DNA from: Sulfurimonas sp. HSL3-1
Lineage (GTDB): Bacteria > Campylobacterota > Campylobacteria > Campylobacterales > Sulfurimonadaceae
Direction: 5' to 3'
Assembly: GCF_039645995.1 (NCBI RefSeq)
Contig: NZ_CP147920.1
Span: 2,046,001-2,110,000 of the forward strand
Length of the DNA stretch: 64,000 nucleotides
Shown: positions 7,870 to 15,362 of the stretch, one piece after another
Numbering within the stretch: the first letter of the stretch is position 1
Layout: each line of letters opens with the position of its first letter
Notes under the pieces: model-generated
What the model was told of the DNA's origin: nothing
Database searches by the model: none
What the model saw: the letters and a program-made list of their open reading frames with translations, nothing else
Translations under genes and position numbers: made by a program

Positions 7870-8880
7870 ATGGAACGTATCGTCGAAATCGAAAAATTCA
7901 GCGCCGAGGAAACGGTGGAAACCTCCCTGCGGCCAGAGGGGTGGGGCGATTATATCGGCCAGGAGCAGATCAAGAAGAATCTCGGCGTCTTTATCGAGGC
8001 GAGCAAAAAGCGGGGCGAAGCGCTGGACCACACCCTCTTCTTCGGCCCTCCGGGTCTGGGGAAAACGACCCTGGCGCTGATCATCGCTAACGAGATGGGC
8101 AGCAGCATCAAGGTCACCGCCGCCCCGATGATCGAAAAGAGCGGCGACCTGGCCGCCATCCTGACCAACCTCGAAGAGGGGGACATCCTCTTTATCGACG
8201 AGATCCACCGCCTCTCCCCTGCCGTCGAGGAGATCCTCTACCCCAGCATGGAGGATTTCCGCCTCGACATCATCATCGGCAGCGGCCCCGCGGCCCAGAC
8301 GGTGAAGATCGACCTTCCCCGCTTCACCCTGATCGGCGCGACGACGCGGGCGGGGATGCTCTCGAACCCCCTGCGCGACCGCTTCGGCATGAACTTCCGC
8401 ATGAACTTCTACCACCCCGAGGAGCTCTCCCGCATCATCATGCAGGCCGCGGAGAAACTGGGCAAACCGATCAAGCACGACGCCGCGCTGGAGATCGCCC
8501 GCCGCTCCCGGGGAACGCCGCGGATCGCTCTGCGGCTGCTGCGCCGGGTCCGGGACTTTGCCGATGTCGCCGACGAAGCGACCATCACGCATGAACGCAC
8601 CGTCTACGCCCTCAACGAACTGGGCATCAACGCCCACGGCTTCGACGAGATGGACCTGCGGCTGCTGGAGCTGCTGGTCCAGGCCAAAGGACGGGCCATG
8701 GGGCTCAGCACCATCGCCGCGGCGCTGAGCGAGGATGAGGGGACCATCGAGGATGTCCTGGAACCCTACCTGCTCGCCAACGGCTACCTGGAGCGTACCG
8801 CCAGGGGACGCGTCGCCACCCCCAAGTGCTACGACGTGCTCCGGCTCACCCCGCCCGCGGAACAGAGCGGGCTCTTTTAG
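7870..8880 (+). CDS. ruvB: Holliday junction branch migration helicase subunit RuvB
   Basis: A 336-residue AAA+ ATPase. Walker A GPPGLGKT is at residues 59-66 and Walker B FIDEIH at about 108-113; sensor 1 (IGATTRAG) and the arginine-finger region (NPLRDRFG) follow. The C-terminal winged helix carries [19 protein letters not shown] and ends near RTARGRVAT. With RuvA it drives branch migration during recombination. The ATG at 7870 gives the normal length; an upstream in-frame extension lies inside the lipoprotein gene. ruvA and ruvC are not in this window. Confidence 0.97.
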   Translation: MERIVEIEKFSAEETVETSLRPEGWGDYIGQEQIKKNLGVFIEASKKRGEALDHTLFFGPPGLGKTTLALIIANEMGSSIKVTAAPMIEKSGDLAAILTNLEEGDILFIDEIHRLSPAVEEILYPSMEDFRLDIIIGSGPAAQTVKIDLPRFTLIGATTRAGMLSNPLRDRFGMNFRMNFYHPEELSRIIMQAAEKLGKPIKHDAALEIARRSRGTPRIALRLLRRVRDFADVADEATITHERTVYALNELGINAHGFDEMDLRLLELLVQAKGRAMGLSTIAAALSEDEGTIEDVLEPYLLANGYLERTARGRVATPKCYDVLRLTPPAEQSGLF

Positions 8881-8890
8881 GAGGTACAGC

Positions 8891-9943
8891 GTGAAACCGC
8901 AGACGATCTTCGCCATCCTTCTCGCGGCATCACTCTACTGGATGTACCTGCTCTACAGCCCCTACCTGATGAGTATCCTGATCGCTTCGCTGCTGGCAGT
9001 CTCGACCTTTTCGTTCAAACGGCGTCTGCGGGAGTGGACCGGCTCAGTCTTCGCGGCATCAGCCCTCTCCACCCTGATGATGGCCCTGCTCTTTTTCGCC
9101 CCTTTGGGCTATTTTCTCGCCAAGATCACTATCTATCTGCAGCACTTTGACCCCACAACCCTCGAATCGGTCATGGACTACCTACAGGAGCTCATAGAAC
9201 GCGCGCCGGGGTTCTCCGGCCACTCCAAGTCCTACGTCTCGAACTTTATCGCCTCGTATGATCCGGCCGAACTGACCAAGAAGGCCCTCGCCTACGCCGG
9301 GACCATCGGCAGCATCAGCGCGTCGTTCGTCAAGAACGCCTTTATGATTATCGTCTTCTACTTCTTCGCCCACCTCTACGGGCAGCGGCTGGCGGGCTAT
9401 TTCAAACACATCATCAACCTTCCGCCCGATGATGCCCGCCTGCTGGGCTCGGAGGTCTCTTCGGTCATGAGCATCGTCTTCTACTCCATTCTGCTCACGG
9501 CGGCGCTGGAGGGGGCCCTTTTCGGGATCGCCGTCAGTTTCATGGGCTACAACGGGCTGCTTTTCGGCATCCTCTTCGGATTTGCTTCCCTCATCCCCGT
9601 GGTCGGCGGCGCCCTGATGTGGGTCCCCTTCTCCCTTTACGAGCTCTCCCTCGGCGATGTGGGCAGCGCCGTGTTCATCGCGCTGTACACGATCCTGGTC
9701 ATCTCCGTCATCGCCGACACCTTTATCAAACCCGTCATTATCAAAAGCATCGACAGCCGCCTCTCCACGACCGAGAGCAAGCGTAACGAACTGATCATCT
9801 TCTTTGCCATTATCGCCGGTCTGACGAGCTTCGGTTTCTGGGGCATGATCCTCGGCCCCGCCATCACCGCCTTCTTCATGGCGCTGCTGACGCTGATGGA
9901 GCGGAAAAACGCCCTTGCCGACACGATAGCGAAAGCCGACTGA
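8891..9943 (+). CDS. AI-2E (PerM/YdiK-type) family transporter
   Basis: A 350-residue membrane protein beginning at GTG 8891 behind a strong AGGAGG. It has two N-terminal helices, a third around residues 55-75, a soluble middle segment (about 80-140), and a cluster of five helices to the end. FGIAVSFMGYNGLLFGILFG with SLIPVVGGALMWVP, and later ADTFIKPVIIKS, are the conserved core of the AI-2E exporter/PerM family. Members export autoinducer-2 or exchange Na+ or Li+ for protons; the substrate here is unknown. It follows ruvB by 10 bp, in the panB-ruvB transcript. Confidence 0.88.
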   Translation: MKPQTIFAILLAASLYWMYLLYSPYLMSILIASLLAVSTFSFKRRLREWTGSVFAASALSTLMMALLFFAPLGYFLAKITIYLQHFDPTTLESVMDYLQELIERAPGFSGHSKSYVSNFIASYDPAELTKKALAYAGTIGSISASFVKNAFMIIVFYFFAHLYGQRLAGYFKHIINLPPDDARLLGSEVSSVMSIVFYSILLTAALEGALFGIAVSFMGYNGLLFGILFGFASLIPVVGGALMWVPFSLYELSLGDVGSAVFIALYTILVISVIADTFIKPVIIKSIDSRLSTTESKRNELIIFFAIIAGLTSFGFWGMILGPAITAFFMALLTLMERKNALADTIAKAD

Positions 9944-9994
9944 CGATCGCGCGGGGATCACATCCGTCCCCGTCGCAAAACAGATCGGCGGCGT

Positions 9995-11089
9995 TTACTC
10001 GACGATGCACTCCGCCTCGACACGACGGTTACGTGCCCGTCCCTCCTCCGAGGCGTTGTCCGCCACCGGTTCGCGCATACCTCTGCCTTGTGCAACAATG
10101 CGCTTCTGATCGATCCCCGCCTTCACCAGCACTGTTTTGACGGCTTCCGCACGGCGCGCGGAAAGCCTCTGATTATAGGCGGGCGTACCCGCGTCATCCG
10201 TATACCCTTTCAATATGACCTTAGAGGCGGGGTTCTCATTCAAAAAGCGCACCAAAGCACGTATCTGTGTTTCTTGTGCTTCGGAGACCTTCGCAGAATC
10301 AAAGGGAAAATGCACGACCCGCGCCATCGTCAGCGGACACCCCTGCGCATCCACCCGGACGCCGCGCTTCGTGCCGCTACAGTGATCTTCCGTATCGAGC
10401 ACCCCGTCATCATCGCTGTCCCTCTCCGGCGGTTTGTCGGCGGCGGCCGGTTCCGGAACGGGGACCGGTTCGATCGCCTCCGGCTCCGGTGCAGTTTCGC
10501 TGGAGTGCACGGCGCTCTGCGCGTCACCGACGCCGAACAGATAACTCACGCCGATCATCCCCAGCCATCCCGTTTCATTTGCATCCAGATTGAACCGTTT
10601 TTTCGCTTCCACGACGAGCTGCCATGAATCATTCAGGGGAAATTTGCACCCGAGGCCCGGCAGCACCTGCCACTGGTCCCGTCCGGTGACACCGCTGATG
10701 GTGCGATACCCTACGGCCAGCGAGAGGTAGGGCTTCACGGCGCCGGACTCCGGGAAAAGATCATAATCGATGCCGGCCATATAATCCGTCACGTTGACAC
10801 GCCCGTGTCCGGGAAGATCATAGGCGGCATTGAAAGCCGCCGACAGCTCGGCGACCGCCGACCAGTTACCGTAAAAGCGATAGGCGGCGCGCACGCCCAT
10901 GCCGGGGAACAGATCCTCTAGCGGATCGTTCTTCGCCTCCTGGTAGAGCGCGGCCCCCATGAACCCGATCTCGACCTTTTTCAAAGCGTCCGGGGCGGTA
11001 TCTTGCACGCCTTCACATTCCGCGAGTAGCGCCGCCCCCGCGAAGAGCACGAAAAAGAGTCCCACAGTTGACATGATCTTTGCCATCAT
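9995..11089 (-). CDS. OmpA-like outer-membrane protein
   Basis: About 364 residues in three parts. After a signal peptide (cleaved near AALLAECE), residues 35-190 form an OmpA-type beta-barrel (GFMGAALYQEA ... SYLFGVG). A Pro/Glu-rich linker and a Ca-binding thrombospondin-3-like repeat (DSDDDGVLDTEDHC, then GVRVDAQGCP) follow. The C-terminus is an OmpA peptidoglycan-binding domain with ILKGYTDDAGTPAYNQRLSARRAEAV and NRRVEAEC. It anchors the outer membrane to the cell wall. GTG, ATG and ATG stand in tandem after AAGGGGG, so the exact start is uncertain by one codon or two. It converges on the AI-2E gene. Confidence 0.9.
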   Translation of the reverse strand: MMAKIMSTVGLFFVLFAGAALLAECEGVQDTAPDALKKVEIGFMGAALYQEAKNDPLEDLFPGMGVRAAYRFYGNWSAVAELSAAFNAAYDLPGHGRVNVTDYMAGIDYDLFPESGAVKPYLSLAVGYRTISGVTGRDQWQVLPGLGCKFPLNDSWQLVVEAKKRFNLDANETGWLGMIGVSYLFGVGDAQSAVHSSETAPEPEAIEPVPVPEPAAADKPPERDSDDDGVLDTEDHCSGTKRGVRVDAQGCPLTMARVVHFPFDSAKVSEAQETQIRALVRFLNENPASKVILKGYTDDAGTPAYNQRLSARRAEAVKTVLVKAGIDQKRIVAQGRGMREPVADNASEEGRARNRRVEAECIVE

Positions 11090-11157
11090 CACCCCCTTTT
11101 CTGAAGCACGTTTTTTGAGGCTTGTGTTGCGGTGAAGCCTCCCGCCGTCGTTCTAGG

Positions 11158-11838
11158 CTAGGCACCCGGATAGGATGCTTCGAGCCCCCCGTACAATTCA
11201 TCGGGCGTCATATCGCCCTTCTCTTCCCAGAGCCGCTTCATCACGACGTTGTCCTCTTCCCCGTTCCAGATCTTCACGTAGTGCCCCTCTTTGTAACCGT
11301 GGTCCTGGCGGAACCGGTTGAGGATGTTCTTGCCGACGTAGAGGCGGTAGAGTGAAGTAAGATCAAGATTGCTCATCCGCACGAGTTCGAAGAAATCCGC
11401 CAACAGCTTGGTCAGGTCGGGCTTGCCCTCAAGGGCGTCTTTCATCACCGATTCCACCTGGGCCATCACCAGACGTTCGACGGCGAACCCTTCCGCGTCA
11501 TCGTTAAGCATCTCGTAAAAGGGCATGATCGCGATCGCCCTCGCCGCGTCATCGAGACTGCCGAGATCGCGCTGCTTGTACTCCTGCAGCACCAGGCTCA
11601 TGACGAAGTGCCAGACATCGACGACCTCGATCTGCAGGTTCGCCCAGTCGGGGTCGGCGGCGATGTTTTTCCAGTGCTTCCATGCGAATGAATCGATCAT
11701 CTCCGCGCACTCCATGTAGATGCAGCGCTTCCAGTTGATCGCCTTGCCGTTCTTCGTCGTACCCGCTTCCCAGTCTGCTCCGTTCGTGGCATCGTTAAGC
11801 TGCTGTTGCAGCTGCAGCATCTGTAAAGCTCTGTTCAT
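11158..11838 (-). CDS. dut: dimeric (all-alpha) dUTP diphosphatase
   Basis: A 226-residue all-helical protein of the MazG-like NTP pyrophosphatase superfamily. INWKRCIYMECAEMIDSFAW and, 20-odd residues later, IEVVDVWHFVMSL give the paired Glu/Asp metal-binding motifs (ExxE and ExxD) of the Campylobacter-type dimeric dUTPase, which cuts dUTP to dUMP and keeps uracil out of DNA. The trimeric Dut motifs are absent. The region LYRLYVGKNILNRFRQDHGYKEG is also typical. A TAGAAT at 11864-11869 may be its -10 box. It diverges from the nitrilase gene. Confidence 0.9.
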   Translation of the reverse strand: MNRALQMLQLQQQLNDATNGADWEAGTTKNGKAINWKRCIYMECAEMIDSFAWKHWKNIAADPDWANLQIEVVDVWHFVMSLVLQEYKQRDLGSLDDAARAIAIMPFYEMLNDDAEGFAVERLVMAQVESVMKDALEGKPDLTKLLADFFELVRMSNLDLTSLYRLYVGKNILNRFRQDHGYKEGHYVKIWNGEEDNVVMKRLWEEKGDMTPDELYGGLEASYPGA

Positions 11839-11863
11839 GGGTACGCTCCGTGTTTTTGACGAT

Positions 11864-11869
11864 ATTCTA
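11864..11869 (-). promoter_or_regulatory. possible -10 box for the dUTPase gene
   Basis: TAGAAT on the minus strand, 26 bases before the ATG. The 11839-11992 gap also holds GATAAT at 11952-11957 on the plus strand, a possible -10 box for the nitrilase, and a small CCCTT/AAGGG inverted repeat near 11890-11905. Confidence 0.35.
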
Positions 11870-11992
11870 CCGGGAATTGCTTTGAGCCACCCTTCCCTTA
11901 GAAGGGCCCAACTAACCCTGCGATAAAAGTTTCTTATTTATGCACCGGTGGGATAATGGAAGCATGGTCCTGCGGACCGGAAGGAGTCTGTC

Positions 11993-12934
11993 ATGCCCCC
12001 CGCACCCTTTACCATCGCTGCCGTTCAGGCCGAACCCGTCTTTCTGGATCCGGAGAGGAGCATAGCCAAAGCGTGCCGTTTTGTCACCGAAGCGGCAGAG
12101 AAAGGGGCGAAGCTCGTCGTCTTTCCCGAGGCGTTCATTGCGGGCTATCCCGACTGGATCTGGCAGGTCCCTCCGGGCAATATGACCCTCAACCAGTCCC
12201 TGTACGCCCGTTTCCTCGATGCGGCCGTCACCCTCCCCTCCGCAGAGGTGCAGATCCTCTGTGACGCAGCGGCGGCGGCGCAGGTCCACATCGCGATCGG
12301 CATCAATGAGCGCAGCAGCAGCGGCGGTTCCGTCTACAACACCCTGCTCTTTATCGGACCGGAGGGGCGCGTACTCGGACACCATCAGAAACTCGTACCG
12401 ACCCTCGCGGAACGCACGGCATGGGCCTTCGGCGACCCCGCGACCCTGGAGGTATACGAGACGCCCATCGGCAGGCTCGGCGGGCTTATCTGCTGGGAGA
12501 ACTACATGCCCCTCGTGCGTCAAAGCCTTTACGAGCGGGGCATTTCCCTCTATGCCGCACCGACCTACGACGAGGGGAGCGCCTGGCAGGCGAGCATGCG
12601 CCATATCGGCAAAGAGGGGCGCGTCTACATTGCCGGATGCTGCATGGTGCTGCGCAAGCAGAGCGTACTTGACGCCCTCCCCGAGCTTGAGCCCTATTAC
12701 CGCGAAAGCGGCGAATGGATCAACAGCGGCAACAGCATGATCGCCGGTCCGAACGGCGAAGTGCTCGCCGAGCCACTCTACCAAAAAGAGGGGATCCTCT
12801 ACGCCGAAATCAACCCCATGCGCCAGAAAGGGGCGAAATGGAACCTCGACGTCGCAGGCCACTACGCGCGCCCCGACGCCTTCAGGCTGGAGAGGGATTT
12901 TCTGAAAGGGGTGATGCCTAAGAAGGGGGAGTAG
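11993..12934 (+). CDS. nitrilase-superfamily carbon-nitrogen hydrolase
   Basis: A 313-residue enzyme with the complete catalytic triad: Glu46 (VVFPEAFIAGYP), Lys133 (HHQKLVPT) and Cys167 (GGLICWENYMPL). The CWENYMPL form and the FGDPATLEVYETPIGRLGG block fit true nitrilases (nitrile to carboxylic acid plus ammonia), more than amidases. The substrate cannot be told from sequence. It stands alone, with no nitrile hydratase, amidase or regulator beside it, and overlaps the convergent YhbP-like gene by 17 bp. It may supply ammonia or detoxify nitriles or cyanide-derived compounds. Confidence 0.88.
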   Translation: MPPAPFTIAAVQAEPVFLDPERSIAKACRFVTEAAEKGAKLVVFPEAFIAGYPDWIWQVPPGNMTLNQSLYARFLDAAVTLPSAEVQILCDAAAAAQVHIAIGINERSSSGGSVYNTLLFIGPEGRVLGHHQKLVPTLAERTAWAFGDPATLEVYETPIGRLGGLICWENYMPLVRQSLYERGISLYAAPTYDEGSAWQASMRHIGKEGRVYIAGCCMVLRKQSVLDALPELEPYYRESGEWINSGNSMIAGPNGEVLAEPLYQKEGILYAEINPMRQKGAKWNLDVAGHYARPDAFRLERDFLKGVMPKKGE

Positions 12935-13343
12935 CTTCCCAGATGAGCTTCTTTCCGAAACCGAGCCGGTTGTCGGTCAGTTTCATCCAGGAGGGCTCCA
13001 ACCGCCACAGTGTGGGACGCATCACTTTGGCATAGGGGAAACGTGCAAAGTAGCAGCGCGCGTCCGCCGCGTCGCCGATAACGATCCGGCCGCGGCACTG
13101 CAGCCCCCGGATCTTTCCGACCGTATCCGTTTCCAATGCGATGCCTGCCGCCACCGAAGGATTCGCTTTCATCTGGGCAGTATGCTCCGTCTCCTCAGAC
13201 GAGGCGAATACGAAGCAGTTGCGCGCATCGTCATACGCGTAAAAAAGCGGTGTGGCGTAGGGAATGCCGTCGCGGCTCGTGGCGAGGGTCAGGACATGAT
13301 GTCCCCGCACAAAGTCGGCGATGGTGTCAAGAGCGGAGCGCAT
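12918..13343 (-). CDS. YhbP-like (UPF0306) flavin-binding split-barrel protein
   Basis: A 141-residue protein of the pyridoxamine-phosphate-oxidase-like split barrel. VLTLATSRDGIPYATPLFYAYDD and FASSEETEHTAQMKANPSVAAGI form the flavin-binding part. The ending KLTDNRLGFGKKLIW closely matches the end of Escherichia coli YhbP, which is a UPF0306 member. The function of that family is unknown; FMN or heme binding is possible. The gene is read from a TATAAT about 30 bases upstream. Its last 17 bases overlap the nitrilase 3' end from the other strand. Confidence 0.8.
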   Translation of the reverse strand: MRSALDTIADFVRGHHVLTLATSRDGIPYATPLFYAYDDARNCFVFASSEETEHTAQMKANPSVAAGIALETDTVGKIRGLQCRGRIVIGDAADARCYFARFPYAKVMRPTLWRLEPSWMKLTDNRLGFGKKLIWEATPPS

Positions 13344-13380
13344 CGCGACGCCCCGGGAAGAGAGGTAATAGCATAGAGGG

Positions 13381-13386
13381 ATTATA
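13381..13386 (-). promoter_or_regulatory. -10 box for the YhbP-like gene
   Basis: Perfect TATAAT on the minus strand, preceded by TTTTCGCGC; transcription would start near 13374, leaving a leader of about 30 bases. It lies just beyond the end of the 74-residue gene. Confidence 0.6.
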
Positions 13387-13408
13387 GCGCGAAAATGCGC
13401 CGCATCCC

Positions 13409-13633
13409 TCAGGCGCAGCGTATCAGATTAACGTACCAGTCGTCGCGCATATAGCCGCGGCCGGGGATCAGAGAGAGCTGCATCGTCCCGTCGCAGCAGT
13501 GAACCTCGCTGATCAGCTCTTCTGGAACCTCGAGCTCTTCGCAGAGGTACTCTACCGCGACTTCGTCGCTGTCGATATCGGGCCAGCCCCAACCGTTTTC
13601 CAGATGATGGATTTCAAAGGTCGTCTCTTTCAT
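13409..13633 (-). CDS. hypothetical small acidic protein
   Basis: A 74-residue, strongly acidic protein with no signal peptide or membrane helix. It contains HHLENGWGWPDIDSDEVAVE and paired Cys (VHCCDG), and ends LIRCA. GGAG stands about seven bases before the ATG, supporting translation. I do not recognise the family. A 13-codon, His-rich reading frame ends four bases before its start. It lies downstream of the sirtuin gene in the same direction, 93 bp away. Confidence 0.6.
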   Translation of the reverse strand: MKETTFEIHHLENGWGWPDIDSDEVAVEYLCEELEVPEELISEVHCCDGTMQLSLIPGRGYMRDDWYVNLIRCA

Positions 13634-13636
13634 TGC

Positions 13637-13678
13637 TCACTCCGGATGCAAGATGGCGCAATGATAATGACGTTTCAT
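13637..13678 (-). CDS. possible 13-residue His-rich upstream peptide
   Basis: ATG at 13678 behind AAGGAGGAG begins MKRHYHCAILHPE and stops with TGA four bases before the next gene. The binding site is very close to the ATG (two to three bases), which weakens it. Three His and one Cys in 13 residues are notable. It could be a leader peptide coupling into the 74-residue gene, or chance. Confidence 0.25.
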   Translation of the reverse strand: MKRHYHCAILHPE

Positions 13679-13726
13679 CTCCTCCTTGTTACGGCAACGT
13701 CTCATTTCCATTTCATAACGCTGCCT

Positions 13727-14452
13727 TCATTCATGCAAAAAGCGTTCCACAAGCCCCGTCAGCGGTTCGGCCGCCGCCACAGCGCCCATCTGGAGGAAGT
13801 CGGAGACGAAGGCGTCGATGTTCTGTTCGAAGGAGCCGAACATCGTCACGTACTCCTCGCGGCGGGGATTGACGAGCACGGAGTGTTCGAATTCCCGGGC
13901 AATGGGGACAATGTCTATCACCTGCCCGCTGGTGCCGATGGCGACGAAGAACTCCGCATCGTTCACCGCTTCATAGATCCGGCGGTACATCGGCGCGCTT
14001 TCGCCGAACATGACAACGTTGTGGCGGACGGCGGCGCTTTCGCAGCGCGGGCAGCAGTCGTCTTCCGTCTGCCCGGCATAGCCGATATCCCAAAGATGCC
14101 CGCAGCTTTCGCACCGTAGATCCCGCAGGGTGCCGTGCAGGTGGATCACCTCGTCGCACCCCGCCCGCTCCAGCAGATCATCGACGTTCTGCGTCAGGTT
14201 CCAGATCTGTCCGGGGTAGCGCCGCTGCAGTGCGGCGATGGCCCGGTGCATCGCATTGGGCGCTTTGTCCGCCAGATCGTGACGGCGGGCGTTGTAGAAA
14301 CGGGTCACCAGTTCCCGGTCCGCTTCCCACCCCTCGGTCGAGCAGACCTGCATGACGTCGTACTCCTCCCACATCCCGTCGTGGTCGCGGAAGGTCCGCA
14401 GACCGCTCTCGGCGCTGAGGCCGGCACCGCTGAGGATCATCACTTTTTTCAT
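13727..14452 (-). CDS. Sir2-family NAD-dependent protein deacylase
   Basis: A 241-residue sirtuin. MKKVMILSGAGLSAESGLRTFR is the NAD-binding start, NLTQNVDDLLERAG the second NAD motif, and HLHGTLRDLRCESC contains the catalytic His followed by a zinc knuckle (CESC ... CCPRC). FGESAPMYR and AIGTSGQV complete the Rossmann fold. It removes acyl groups from lysines using NAD. The ATG at 14452 follows AAGGAG by five bases; the longer frame to 14497 is not needed. The gene is probably monocistronic or read with the small acidic protein. Confidence 0.92.
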   Translation of the reverse strand: MKKVMILSGAGLSAESGLRTFRDHDGMWEEYDVMQVCSTEGWEADRELVTRFYNARRHDLADKAPNAMHRAIAALQRRYPGQIWNLTQNVDDLLERAGCDEVIHLHGTLRDLRCESCGHLWDIGYAGQTEDDCCPRCESAAVRHNVVMFGESAPMYRRIYEAVNDAEFFVAIGTSGQVIDIVPIAREFEHSVLVNPRREEYVTMFGSFEQNIDAFVSDFLQMGAVAAAEPLTGLVERFLHE

Positions 14453-14553
14453 AGCCGCTCCTTCGGTAACGCTATCGGGGAAAACGCCCCGGTGCATTTC
14501 GTCAGGATACCATGTCAGCCGTAAACGGAATCGTGCGCCGACACCCGCACGGC

Positions 14554-15264
14554 TCAGCGGCGCTCGGCGAGACGGGGCGCCATCATCTCCATCTGCATTT
14601 TGATCTTGTAGGTCAGCGGTTTCAGACTGCTGACCTCGGCATAACCGACCGCTTTATAGGCACGGTTCACTTCCTCAAAATAGGCTTTGTATGCCTCGAG
14701 GTACTCCAGCAGAGGCGCTTCCATCTCCTCGTCGAGGTAGAGTTCCGAGATGGTGACGCTGACTTGGGTCCACGCCGTATCGAACGCTTTGGCCAGTCGC
14801 GCATCCGGCTGCTTGACAAAACGCCCCTTGACGCGGCTGAGCTCCCGCCAGCCGTGCAGCAGTTCCCGCAGTCCGATACTGCCCAGGCGTCTGTTGAATT
14901 CACCCAGACCGCCGAGCAGCCGGCGGTAGTGCTGATGGAGCTCCGGCGCGCTCTTCTGCAGCTGCATGCCGATGCCCCGCACCGTCTCCTTGTAGGTATC
15001 CAGATCGCTGAGAAGCGTTTTGCGCTCCTGCTCCGGCAGGCCCAGCGTGAGCACTTCCGCCCGGATGCGGGCAAGGCCCTGCTCCTGCCCCTTTATCAAC
15101 GCGTATTCGCCGCGCTTGGTGATCGCGCTGGCGTCGCTGGCATTCTCCTTGAACTGCTTCAGCAGTCCCATCCGCTGCGACGCCTTCTCGTGCGCATCCG
15201 TCTCGAACAGCCCGGCCTTCAGACCCGCGAACATACAAACCGAAAGGAAAAGAACTTTCATCAT
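14554..15264 (-). CDS. hypothetical secreted helical protein
   Basis: A 236-residue protein that starts MMKVLFLSVCMFAGLKAGLF, a signal peptide probably cleaved after residue 17-18. The rest is almost wholly helical and rich in Leu, Glu, Lys and Arg, with likely coiled-coil stretches (RARIRAEVLTLGLPEQERK-like and ELYLDEEMEAPLLEYLEAYK). It has no Cys in the mature part and no catalytic motif that I recognise. It is probably periplasmic. It follows malY by about 100 bp; a TTTTGTC-TACACT element in that gap may be its own promoter. Confidence 0.65.
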   Translation of the reverse strand: MMKVLFLSVCMFAGLKAGLFETDAHEKASQRMGLLKQFKENASDASAITKRGEYALIKGQEQGLARIRAEVLTLGLPEQERKTLLSDLDTYKETVRGIGMQLQKSAPELHQHYRRLLGGLGEFNRRLGSIGLRELLHGWRELSRVKGRFVKQPDARLAKAFDTAWTQVSVTISELYLDEEMEAPLLEYLEAYKAYFEEVNRAYKAVGYAEVSSLKPLTYKIKMQMEMMAPRLAERR

Positions 15265-15362
15265 GCCTCACACACCCCCGTGGAGGCGCGACAGAGCGCC
15301 CCCGTTTTTTCCGCGAAGTGTAGACAAAAGAGATTACGGTCCCGTTACAGACCCGGTATCGG

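Noticed and set aside
9944-9994. GGGGA...TCCCC hairpin between two convergent genes as a terminator
   Set aside because: Short stem with no U-run on either strand; not strong enough to list.
13655-13672. GATAATGA as a Fur box
   Set aside because: Only one half is present; the second arm does not match.
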